A DNA stretch of 64,000 nucleotides from Bradyrhizobium sp. 139 (GTDB lineage: Bacteria; Pseudomonadota; Alphaproteobacteria; Rhizobiales; Xanthobacteraceae): NCBI RefSeq assembly GCF_023074175.1, contig NZ_JADPKS010000107.1:248001-312000 (forward strand). The letters are read 5' to 3'. Made by a program: the position numbers and the translations under genes. Of this stretch, positions 6,899-14,258 are shown one piece after another; positions within the stretch are counted from its first letter, which is position 1, and every line of letters begins with the position of its first letter. Below the pieces are notes generated by a model. The model was not told the DNA's origin and did not search any database. It worked only from the letters and a program-made list of their open reading frames with translations.

Positions 6899-8535
6899 GT
6901 GGCGCGATCCAGGAAATGCCCGGCGCGGGCCGGCGCGGGCTGCGGCGGGGTGCCGTCGCGAACCAGGATGTCGCCCGGCTTGAGCTCGGCTCTCGTCAGC
7001 GCCTGATTGAGCTCACCGACTCCGGCGCGGAGCTGCTGTGCGGTCGCCGGCCGCTCCGCCCACATGCGTACAAACGTCTTGTCGCCGCTCAGCGTGATCA
7101 GTGCGTGCACGGGGCCGGCCGGCTCGACATTGAGCGAGAAGCGCGCGCGCCAGGCGCGCTTGGCGGGATCGGCGGACTCATTGCCGCCGTCGCGCGAGAT
7201 CTCGAACTGCGCCATTGCGGTGCCCTGCGGCGTTGCGAAGGGAATCTCGAAATTCCACTGCGGCGCGGTCGGGTCGATGCGGTGACCGCTGGCGTCGGTG
7301 CGATCGGGGAGCGAAGCGACCTGAAGCAAGGTCTGGCGCGCGATCGCGGCATCGGTGTCGTCGAGTAGCCGATGCACGGTCGCAGTCAGCGGCGTATCCG
7401 GCGCGAGCGATGGCGAGGCGATGGACTGAGGCGCCGGCAATGCGCCGCGGAACGGCGGCGGGGTCGCGCGCGCGGCCGCCGCGAAGATATGTCCGTCGGG
7501 CACGGCCTTGTTCGAGCCGGGCACATTGCCCGTCATGCGCGGCAGCTCTTGCGTGACCTCCAGAAGCAGATTCGCGGCAAGGCTGGCGGTAAGGCTCGCA
7601 GTGAGGCCGGTGGACATGATTCGCGGCATCGCGGCCTGCGGCGCGCCGCCAGCGATGTCGGCGAGCACGGCCGCCGCGAGATTGGCGGTGCGCGGCATTT
7701 GCGGCTGGTGGGCGATCCCGGGTCCGGCTGACGAGGAAGCGGCCGGCGCGGCGGCGCCTTGCGATGTCCCTGTGGCGCTCGCAGGAATCGCCGCCCCCTG
7801 TGGCGCGGCGGTCTCGATCGTGGCCAGCGCCTGGCGCAGCACCAGCAGCGCTGCCTTCAGGTCCGGCATCGTGCCGGAGGACGGTGTCGTGCCTGCGGCC
7901 AGCGAGGCCTCGAGGAACAGGCCGGACTTCTGGAAGGCGGACTCGATATCGCCGCCATCAAGCCCGGTATTGAGCGGCATCTGCTGCGCCAGTACGTCCA
8001 GCATGGCCTGCTTCAATCCTGGCGGCAGATCGCTGCCGGTCACGACGGAGGCCAGATTGGCGAACAGCGGCGCTTGGCTGCCCTGTCTGGTCACGGCCTC
8101 GGCCGAGGCGGCGGTGACCGCAACTTGTTCGGACGGCGTCAGGATGTTGCGTGCCGCAGCAGCGGACGGCGCAAGCGACGGGCTCTCCACCAGTGAGGCG
8201 GCAGCCGGCGTCAGCGCGACCTGATCGGCGGTCGCCTCGCCTGCCCCGCCCACGACGGCGAGCCGGATAGTGCCGTCGTTCTGCGACACCGCGAGCTGGA
8301 GGTTCTGTCCCGGCGACAACGCCACTTCCGACATCACGTCCAGGGAGAGGTTTGCGATTGCGATCCGCACCAGATTGTCGGCGAGCACGCTCACGACTCT
8401 TGCGTCGACCACGCTGCCGGCCTGAAGCAGGAGATCTGGCGTCGCCGCATCAGCAACAGAACTGGCAGCACTGACGGGAAGGATCGAGCTTATCGGCGTC
8501 GGCATCTGAAGGGGCCCAGGGAACGCTAGCCCCAT
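6895..8535 (-). CDS. fliK: Flagellar hook-length control protein FliK-like
   Basis: About 546 residues from the ATG at 8535; a second ATG at 8505 (MPTPISSIL) is an equally plausible start. The N-terminal 80 residues hold a beta-rich segment (VDARVVSVLADNLVRIAI). A long Ala/Pro/Ser/Gln-rich, low-complexity middle follows, expected of the molecular ruler. The C-terminal part has the Flg_hook-type core (HALITLSGDKTFVRMWAERP, then ELNQALTRAELKPGDILVR). FliK measures hook length and triggers the export switch through FlhB. It is 26 bases after the ATP12 gene and coupled to the FlhB-like gene. The main flagellar cluster is not here, so this may be a second or separate copy. Confidence 0.75.
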   Translation of the reverse strand: MGLAFPGPLQMPTPISSILPVSAASSVADAATPDLLLQAGSVVDARVVSVLADNLVRIAIANLSLDVMSEVALSPGQNLQLAVSQNDGTIRLAVVGGAGEATADQVALTPAAASLVESPSLAPSAAAARNILTPSEQVAVTAASAEAVTRQGSQAPLFANLASVVTGSDLPPGLKQAMLDVLAQQMPLNTGLDGGDIESAFQKSGLFLEASLAAGTTPSSGTMPDLKAALLVLRQALATIETAAPQGAAIPASATGTSQGAAAPAASSSAGPGIAHQPQMPRTANLAAAVLADIAGGAPQAAMPRIMSTGLTASLTASLAANLLLEVTQELPRMTGNVPGSNKAVPDGHIFAAAARATPPPFRGALPAPQSIASPSLAPDTPLTATVHRLLDDTDAAIARQTLLQVASLPDRTDASGHRIDPTAPQWNFEIPFATPQGTAMAQFEISRDGGNESADPAKRAWRARFSLNVEPAGPVHALITLSGDKTFVRMWAERPATAQQLRAGVGELNQALTRAELKPGDILVRDGTPPQPAPARAGHFLDRAT

Positions 8536-8561
8536 CCTAAGGCCGCCTCGTAAACCTCTCG

Positions 8562-9356
8562 TTAAGGACCTTTGGCTGCTTGCGGCTTTACGGCGGCCAA
8601 AACCGCTCCGGCGGCCTCGAAATCCCGCCCGCGTGCAGCCCGGCGTACCACCGCCTCCTCGTCCACGCCCCATGTCTCAGCGTTCCAGTCCTCATCGACA
8701 TGAGCGGCTGCCCAGACCTGGTCAGCGTCACGCACGCCATGGGCCAGCGCCAGCGCCAGCAGCGCCGAACCGGTCAGGGTCGTGACCACGTGGAGCGCCG
8801 CGATCGACCAGGCATCCCCGGGCAACGCGGCGCGCGCAGCCTGAACCGCCTCCTCCGGCTGCTTCACATGCATGATGCCCTCGGACAGGATGAAATGCGC
8901 GCCCAGCGTCTGCGCAGCCCAGAATAGCACGGGATCCCAATGCGCGGCCTCGCGGGCGACCAGCCCTTCGGGGTGGCCGGCGCGATAGAACAGCAAGTCG
9001 GCCTCGAAGTATTTTGCAAGATCGTCGCTGACGAGGTCGACGCGGTCGATGACACCCTCGACCACGCTGTTGGCGATCCGCGTCAGCGGCATGGTCACGG
9101 GATCGATCGTTTCGCCCTGAGCCGCCCATTCCGCGGCGACTGCATCGGCCAGCGCGCGCGATGGGATCACCACCTGGCGGCTGGAGGGCGTACGGATCGG
9201 CTTGCCATCCAGCATGATGGCGAAGCCGCTCTCGGCCTCGGCCACGCCCGCTTCCTTGTAGAAGCGCTTGCGCCGGGGCGTGCGCACGGACCGGCGCACC
9301 GCCTCCTGCGGATCGAGCGGGGACCGCCCCGCAACCTCATCGAACAATTCGCGCAT
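8562..9356 (-). CDS. ATP12-family F1-ATPase assembly chaperone
   Basis: A 264-residue cytosolic protein of the ATP12 family, which in mitochondria binds the F1 alpha subunit until it meets beta. Family marks are RRKRFYKEAGV near residue 30, LDGKPIRTPSSRQVVIPSR around 49-67, AEWAAQGETIDPVTMPLTR around 74-92 with the conserved MPLTR, and a helical C-terminal half (HWDPVLFWAAQTLGAHF; LTGSALLALALAHG). Alphaproteobacteria share this gene with mitochondria. It heads a same-strand run with the fliK-like gene, probably by chance of position, since the functions are unrelated. Confidence 0.92.
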   Translation of the reverse strand: MRELFDEVAGRSPLDPQEAVRRSVRTPRRKRFYKEAGVAEAESGFAIMLDGKPIRTPSSRQVVIPSRALADAVAAEWAAQGETIDPVTMPLTRIANSVVEGVIDRVDLVSDDLAKYFEADLLFYRAGHPEGLVAREAAHWDPVLFWAAQTLGAHFILSEGIMHVKQPEEAVQAARAALPGDAWSIAALHVVTTLTGSALLALALAHGVRDADQVWAAAHVDEDWNAETWGVDEEAVVRRAARGRDFEAAGAVLAAVKPQAAKGP

Positions 9357-9430
9357 GTCGTTTCGGCCCCGGTCTATGAATGCTAGGCTTGTAAGATAAG
9401 ATCAGCGGCCGATAAAGCGAGCGGCAAGGC

Positions 9431-9576
9431 ATGAGGGAACTTGCGGGCATTGTGGCCCTGCTCTCCGGGTCACGCTGAATTTCATCCTGGTCAACGGCCC
9501 GGAGGGCTGGCTGATCACGGATGTCGAGAGCCCGCACGACAGCTTGCGGATGTTTCTGGAGCAGTTTCGGAATTGA
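9431..9576 (+). pseudogene. Remnant of a small gene: N-terminal piece and C-terminal tail, frame broken
   Basis: Two protein-like fragments are in different frames. An ATG at 9431 gives MRELAGIVALLSGSR and stops at once. From about 9469 another frame runs to a TGA at 9574-9576 as VTLNFILVNGPEGWLITDV followed by ESPHDSLRMFLEQFRN. The second piece resembles the C-terminal strand and tail of small secreted SnoaL/DUF3828-like proteins (hydrophobic strand, GPEGWLI turn, DV). The simplest reading is a gene with an internal deletion that fused start and end out of frame. No complete homologous gene is elsewhere in the window. Confidence 0.4.
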
Positions 9577-9587
9577 GGGGGCCCAAA

Positions 9588-10817
9588 CTACTCTTCAGGC
9601 GCGTTCTCGATCGGATCAAACCGGCTCGCATCCAGCCCGAGCAGATTCCACGACTGCTGCATGTGCTGCGGCAATGGCGCAGTAGCATCGATGAAGCCGC
9701 CGCGCGGATGCGGAATGACGATGCGGCGCGCGAGCAGATGCAGCCGGTTTTGCAAGCCGCCCGGCAGCTGCCAGTTCTCGATATTGAAATATTTGGAATC
9801 GCCGACGATGGGGTGGCCGATATGTTCCATGTGGGCGCGCAGCTGGTGGGTGCGGCCCGTCACGGGCTTGAGCGACACCCAGGTCAGCTTGTTGCCGGCG
9901 GTCTCGACGACCGCATAGTACGTCACCGCGTGGCTGGCGCCCTCGTCGCCATGCTGGGCGATGCGCATGATGGTGTCGTCCTCGCTCTCCTCTTTTGCAA
10001 GGAAGGTCGAGATGCGGCCCTGCTTCGGCTTCGGCAGGCCCGGCACCAGCGCCCAATAGGTTTTTCGCGCCGACCGCGAGCGGAATGCGCCGGTCAGGTG
10101 CGAGGCGGCAAAGCGTGTCTTCGCGATCAAGAGACAGCCCGACGTCTCCCTGTCGATACGGTGCACCAGGCGCGGCTTTTGGCCCTTGGCATCGCGCATC
10201 ACCTCCAGCATCTGGTCGATGTGCCGCGTCATGCCCGAGCCGCCCTGCACCGCGAGGCCAGCCGGCTTGTTGAGGACGAGAACGTCGTCGTCCTCGTAGA
10301 TCGTCATCTCCTTCAGCGCGGCAAGCGTCTTTTGCGCGGCCTCCGATAGCGGGCTTGCTGCCTTCAGCGTGTCGAGCTTCAGCGGCGGAATGCGGACGCC
10401 CTGCCCCTCCTCCAGCCGATCCTTGCTGTCGACGCGCTTGCCGTCGACGCGCAGCTCGCCTTTGCGCACGACACGCTGGATGTGAGAGAACGACAGGCCG
10501 GGAAAGCGCGCTTCGAGAAAGCGGTCGACGCGCATGTTGTTCTCGTCGGCCGTCACGATCACGGTCTGCACCTTGGTCGGCAGCAGCGCCTCGACGGGCT
10601 TTGCAGGCGCAGGCTTTTCCAGCGCGGGCTTCTCCAACGCTGATTTGGGCGCGCGCCGCTCGGTGCGCTCGGCGGCAAAGCGCGGCGGCTTCGCGCCGGG
10701 CTTACCGCCCGGCCGCGGCCCGGCGCTCTTCGCGCTACGCGCCTTGAACGGACGCGAATCGTCGCGCTCGTCACGCGAACGGGGCTTTGGATTCATTCTC
10801 TTGATGCGGCGGCTCAT
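9588..10817 (-). CDS. RluA-family 23S rRNA pseudouridine synthase (RluC-like)
   Basis: A 409-residue enzyme converting uridine to pseudouridine in rRNA. There is a basic, Lys/Arg/Pro-rich extension over residues 1-80. An S4 RNA-binding domain follows (about 92-150, MRVDRFLEARFPGLSFSHIQR). The catalytic domain has the RluA motif HRIDRETSG with the catalytic Asp at about residue 241, and the later GRTHQLRAHMEHIGHPIVGD block. The S4 plus RluA arrangement fits RluC, which modifies 23S positions 955, 2504 and 2580 in E. coli; RluD-like specificity cannot be excluded. Its ATG overlaps the higA stop (ATGA), so it is translationally coupled to the regulator gene upstream. Confidence 0.88.
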   Translation of the reverse strand: MSRRIKRMNPKPRSRDERDDSRPFKARSAKSAGPRPGGKPGAKPPRFAAERTERRAPKSALEKPALEKPAPAKPVEALLPTKVQTVIVTADENNMRVDRFLEARFPGLSFSHIQRVVRKGELRVDGKRVDSKDRLEEGQGVRIPPLKLDTLKAASPLSEAAQKTLAALKEMTIYEDDDVLVLNKPAGLAVQGGSGMTRHIDQMLEVMRDAKGQKPRLVHRIDRETSGCLLIAKTRFAASHLTGAFRSRSARKTYWALVPGLPKPKQGRISTFLAKEESEDDTIMRIAQHGDEGASHAVTYYAVVETAGNKLTWVSLKPVTGRTHQLRAHMEHIGHPIVGDSKYFNIENWQLPGGLQNRLHLLARRIVIPHPRGGFIDATAPLPQHMQQSWNLLGLDASRFDPIENAPEE

Positions 10818-11131
10818 GCGGTCTTTCCAAGCTTTCGTGTCGTCTGCACCGTCGCGCGGCGCGGCAGCGACGCAACCTGCGCCCCCACCTCTTTCTCCGC
10901 GAGCCGCAACTCATATTGCTGTTGCAGATTCATCCAGAATTGCGGGCTCGTACCGAACCAATGGCCAAGGCGCAGTGCCGTGTCGGCGGTGATGCCGCGC
11001 TGCCCGTTGATGATGCCGGTGATCCGGTTCACGGGTACATCGATCTGGCGTGACAGTTCGGCTGCTGTGATGCCGAGCTCTCGCAATTCTTCGGCAAGAT
11101 GCTCGCCGGGATGAATGGTCGTGCGGGGCAT
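10814..11131 (-). CDS. higA: HigA-family antitoxin/XRE regulator, no HigB partner
   Basis: A 105-residue DNA-binding protein. The N-terminus TTIHPGEHLAEELRELGIT is the hallmark of the HigA/VapI family. The helix-turn-helix spans about residues 22-45 (AAELSRQIDVPVNRITGIINGQ), and ALRLGHWFGTSPQFWMNLQ follows. HigA normally neutralises the RelE-like mRNA interferase HigB encoded just upstream. Here the 80 bases upstream hold no toxin gene and the next gene is rarA. The downstream gene is the pseudouridine synthase, with a four-base overlap. The protein is therefore either an orphan antitoxin or a repurposed autoregulator. A nested palindrome lies 27 bases before its start. Confidence 0.88.
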   Translation of the reverse strand: MPRTTIHPGEHLAEELRELGITAAELSRQIDVPVNRITGIINGQRGITADTALRLGHWFGTSPQFWMNLQQQYELRLAEKEVGAQVASLPRRATVQTTRKLGKTA

Positions 11132-11157
11132 AGAATTTCCTTGCGGAGTAGCAGGAC

Positions 11158-11179
11158 TTACGCGTTACGTAAACCGTAA
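11158..11179. promoter_or_regulatory. Nested TTACG palindrome, candidate HigA operator
   Basis: The 22-base site contains the perfect core ttacgtaa (11165-11172) and outer half-sites ttacg (11158-11162) and cgtaa (11175-11179), all symmetric about the same centre. It lies 27 bases before the higA ATG, where an autoregulated antitoxin usually binds. Four half-sites could hold two HigA dimers. Binding itself is inferred. Confidence 0.6.
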
Positions 11180-11211
11180 ATCCATGCCGGGGGCAAGCTC
11201 GACGCGGTCTA

Positions 11212-12543
11212 TTATCCGCCCCGCTCCTTGCGCAGTTTGGCCCAGTAATCCAGCCGCTTCCGGATCTCGCGCTCGAACCCGCGCTCGGGCGGGTCGTAGA
11301 AGGTCTGGCGGCCTAGCGCTTCCGGAAAGTAGTCCTGGCCGGAGTAGGCGTCGGGGGCGTCGTGGTCGTATTCGTAAGCTGCGCCGTAGCCTTCCGACTT
11401 CATCAGCTTGGTTGGCGAATTGAGGATGTGCTTCGGCGGCAGCAGCGAGCCGGCCTGCTTTGCGACCTGCATCGCCGTGCCGAAAGCAGTGTAGACGGCG
11501 TTCGATTTCGGCGCCGTGGCGAGATAGACGACGGCTTGCGCGATCGCGAGCTCACCCTCGGGATGACCGAGAAAGTCGAAGGCGTCCTTGGCAGCGTTGG
11601 CGATGACGAGCGCCTGCGGGTCGGCGAGCCCGATGTCCTCGACCGCCATGCGTACGACGCGGCGGGCCAGGAACAGCGGGTCCTCGCCGGCGTCGAGCAT
11701 GCGCGCGAGGTAATAGAGCGCGGCATCGGGATCGGAGCCGCGCACGGACTTATGCAGCGCCGAGATCAAATTGTAATGGCCGTCGGCCGACTTGTCGTAG
11801 ATCGGAGCGCGGCGCTGCAAAATCTCCTGCAATTGCGCGGCATCGAACATCTCGTCCTTGCGCGCGGCGCGCCAGACCTCCTCAGCGAGTGTCAGCGACG
11901 CGCGGCCGTCCCCGTCGGCCATGCGCACCAGCACGGCGCGCGCCTCCGCATCGAGCGGCAGCTTGCGGCCCTCGACCGCCTCGGCATGCGCGAACAGCTT
12001 TTCGATCGCGGCCGCATCGAGCGAGCGAAACACCAGCACGCGCGCGCGGGACAGAAGCGCCGCATTGAGCTCGAAGGACGGGTTCTCGGTGGTGGCGCCG
12101 ACCATCACCACCGTGCCGTCTTCCATCACCGGCAGAAACGAATCCTGCTGGGCGCGGTTGAAGCGATGCACCTCGTCGACGAACAGCAGCGTGCCCTTGC
12201 CCATCTCGCGGCGGGCACGTGCGGCCTCAAAGGCCTTCTTGAGATCGGCGACGCCGGAGAACACCGCGGAGATCTGCTCGAAATGCAAATCCGTCGCATC
12301 CGCCAGCAGCCGCGCCACCGTGGTCTTGCCGGTGCCGGGCGGGCCCCAGAACACCAGCGAGCCGAGCGTACGCGTTTCCAGCATGCGCGTCAGCGCGCCG
12401 TCGGGACCGAGGATATGGTCCTGCCCGACGACTTCCGACAGCGCGCGCGGGCGCAGCCGGTCCGGCAGCGGATGCGGGGCCTCGTGGTCAAGCCCCGCCG
12501 CGGCGAAGAGCGTTGGCGTCTCCTGTGGTCGCTTCGGGCTCAT
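11212..12543 (-). CDS. rarA: Replication-associated recombination protein A (RarA/MgsA AAA+ ATPase)
   Basis: A 443-residue AAA+ ATPase related to clamp loaders and to RuvB. It acts at stalled replication forks with SSB. Walker A is GPPGTGKTT (67-75) and Walker B LLFVDEVHRFN (119-129). Sensor 1 lies in GATTENPSFELN, which is diagnostic for the RarA/WRNIP1 family. The C-terminal tetramerisation region (KSNAVYTAF to YEYDHDAPDAYSGQDYFP) is complete. The gene follows htrA with a four-base ATGA overlap, so the two form one transcription and translation unit. Confidence 0.95.
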   Translation of the reverse strand: MSPKRPQETPTLFAAAGLDHEAPHPLPDRLRPRALSEVVGQDHILGPDGALTRMLETRTLGSLVFWGPPGTGKTTVARLLADATDLHFEQISAVFSGVADLKKAFEAARARREMGKGTLLFVDEVHRFNRAQQDSFLPVMEDGTVVMVGATTENPSFELNAALLSRARVLVFRSLDAAAIEKLFAHAEAVEGRKLPLDAEARAVLVRMADGDGRASLTLAEEVWRAARKDEMFDAAQLQEILQRRAPIYDKSADGHYNLISALHKSVRGSDPDAALYYLARMLDAGEDPLFLARRVVRMAVEDIGLADPQALVIANAAKDAFDFLGHPEGELAIAQAVVYLATAPKSNAVYTAFGTAMQVAKQAGSLLPPKHILNSPTKLMKSEGYGAAYEYDHDAPDAYSGQDYFPEALGRQTFYDPPERGFEREIRKRLDYWAKLRKERGG

Positions 12544-13946
12544 CCGCCCAGCGTGACGTTGATCTGCTGGCCGCCACGCACCAGCGTGATGCGCCAGATC
12601 CGCGGCCGTTCACCGGCTGCCTTCTCGATATCGCCGGTCTTGCTGATCTTCTGGTTGTTGACGGCAAGGATGATGTCGCCCTTTTGGAAGCCGACATTCG
12701 CCGCTGCGGTATCGCCACCGAGATCGGTGATCACGACGCCTTCGGTGTCGGCATCGAGGTGCAACTCGTCGGCGACTGCCGGCGTGATGGTCGAGACCTT
12801 CGCGCCCTGGAACGGCGAGCGCGCGGTGACGACGAGCTCGTTGCGGCCGGTGTCGGGCGCCGTCTCCAGCGCCACCGTCAGCCTGACCGGCTTGCCGCCG
12901 CGCTGCACGTCGATCTGCGCGGTGCCGCCGAGCGGACGCGTCGCAAAGCGATAGTCGAAAGCGTTGGGATCATCCACGGTCTGGCCGTCGATCCCCGTGA
13001 TGAGATCGGATGATTTCAGACCGGCCTTGGCCGCGGGGCCGTTCTGCACCACGCTCGCGACCAGTGCCCCCGTCGGCGAGCGCAGGCCGAGGCTCTCGGC
13101 GATCTCGGGCGTCACCGCCTGCAATCTCGCGCCGAGCCAGGGACGCTTCACCGCCTTGCCGCCGCTCTTGGCGGAGGCGACGACGACGCGCACCATGTTG
13201 GCCGGTATCGCAAAGCCGATGCCTTGCGAGCCGCCGGAGCGCGAATAGATCGCGGTGTTGATGCCGGCGAGCTTGCCGCTCATGTCGACCAGCGCGCCGC
13301 CGGAATTGCCCGGATTGATCGCCGCGTCGGTCTGGATGAAGAACTGGTAGTCGGTGATGCCGACCTGCGTGCGCGCGAGCGCCGAGATGATGCCGTGGGT
13401 CACCGTCTGGCCGACGCCGAACGGATTGCCGATCGCGAGCACGACGTCGCCGACCAGCAGCTCATCGGAATTGGTGAAGTCGAGGGTCGGGAATTTCTCC
13501 TTGGTGTCCTTCAGCCGCAGCACGGCGAGATCAGTGCGCGGATCCTTCAGAAGAATCTCGGCCTCGAATTCGCGCTTGTCCGATAGCGATACCTTGACCT
13601 GGTCGGCCCCCTCGATGACGTGGACATTGGTGACGACGAGGCCCGACGCATCGACGATGACGCCGGAGCCGAGCGAGCGCTGCATCTGCTCGGGCTGCTG
13701 GCCCGGAACGCCGAAGAAGCGGCGGAAGATCGGGTCGTCCAGCAACGGGTTGCGGTTCTGCACCATCTTGGCGGCATAGACGTTGACGACCGCTGGCTGC
13801 ACCCGCTGCACGATCGGCGCATAGGACAGCCGCAGCTCGGCCGGCGACGACGGGACGCGGCGATCCTGCGCGGCGGCCGGATTGAAGTGGGCCGAAAAGG
13901 CTATGCACGAGGCGGTGATGACGGCGGCACGGATCGATCGAAACAT
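12540..13946 (-). CDS. degP: HtrA/DegP-type periplasmic serine protease (Do family)
   Basis: A 468-residue periplasmic protease-chaperone of the Do family. The signal peptide is residues 1-27 (cleaved near AAA-Q). The trypsin-like domain shows the triad H109 (VVTNVHVIEGAD), D139 (PRTDLAVLRL) and S215 (NPGNSGGALVDM). Two PDZ domains follow (about 270-365 and 385-465). The linker LQxxGxF-type segment is replaced by NPLLDDPIFRRFFG, a typical LA-loop start. The ATG at 13946 has GAGAGGTAGGA before it; upstream in-frame codons to 14195 lack homology and are rejected. It degrades or refolds misfolded envelope proteins. Co-transcribed with rarA. Confidence 0.93.
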   Translation of the reverse strand: MFRSIRAAVITASCIAFSAHFNPAAAQDRRVPSSPAELRLSYAPIVQRVQPAVVNVYAAKMVQNRNPLLDDPIFRRFFGVPGQQPEQMQRSLGSGVIVDASGLVVTNVHVIEGADQVKVSLSDKREFEAEILLKDPRTDLAVLRLKDTKEKFPTLDFTNSDELLVGDVVLAIGNPFGVGQTVTHGIISALARTQVGITDYQFFIQTDAAINPGNSGGALVDMSGKLAGINTAIYSRSGGSQGIGFAIPANMVRVVVASAKSGGKAVKRPWLGARLQAVTPEIAESLGLRSPTGALVASVVQNGPAAKAGLKSSDLITGIDGQTVDDPNAFDYRFATRPLGGTAQIDVQRGGKPVRLTVALETAPDTGRNELVVTARSPFQGAKVSTITPAVADELHLDADTEGVVITDLGGDTAAANVGFQKGDIILAVNNQKISKTGDIEKAAGERPRIWRITLVRGGQQINVTLGG

Positions 13947-14258
13947 TCCTACCTCTCGGAAAAGACGCCGGAATATAGGCGCGTTCGCCAGCCAATAGAA
14001 GGGCGCCGGACGGCAATATTCAGCCCCTCTCGCCCTGCCCCGGCATGCAAGCCCTGCGTGCGGAATCGCAATTTGCCTGGCTTCGTGGATTGGCATGACG
14101 CGCATCAAATTGCATTCTGGCCCCCGGTGAATTCGGTTGCAGCGATGCATCAGTGGGAACCACGCAACCGGAGCGCGCCGTCGCGGGGCAGTCACCGATC
14201 GTTCTTAGGCTCTCCGTTTGCGACTTGAGGAAGTTGGTCCAACCAATGGAGTGATGAC
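13947..14258. other. Divergent intergenic region between htrA and the porin gene
   Basis: A 312-base non-coding gap. It must hold the promoters of both divergent genes. The htrA ribosome site abuts 13946, and an operator-like TTGGT-N3-ACCAA site lies just before the porin start. No further gene, RNA or confident -35/-10 pair was recognised. Confidence 0.6.
14234..14246 (+). promoter_or_regulatory. GntR/FadR-type operator-like site TTGGTCCAACCAA
   Basis: A perfect inverted repeat TTGGT-CCA-ACCAA, with the half-sites and three-base spacer of operators bound by FadR-subfamily GntR regulators (PdhR, LldR). It lies 12 bases before the GTG start of the porin gene, overlapping where ribosomes or the early transcript would be. 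A regulator bound here would block expression. No gntR gene is in the window, so the match is inferential and could be chance. Confidence 0.45.
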
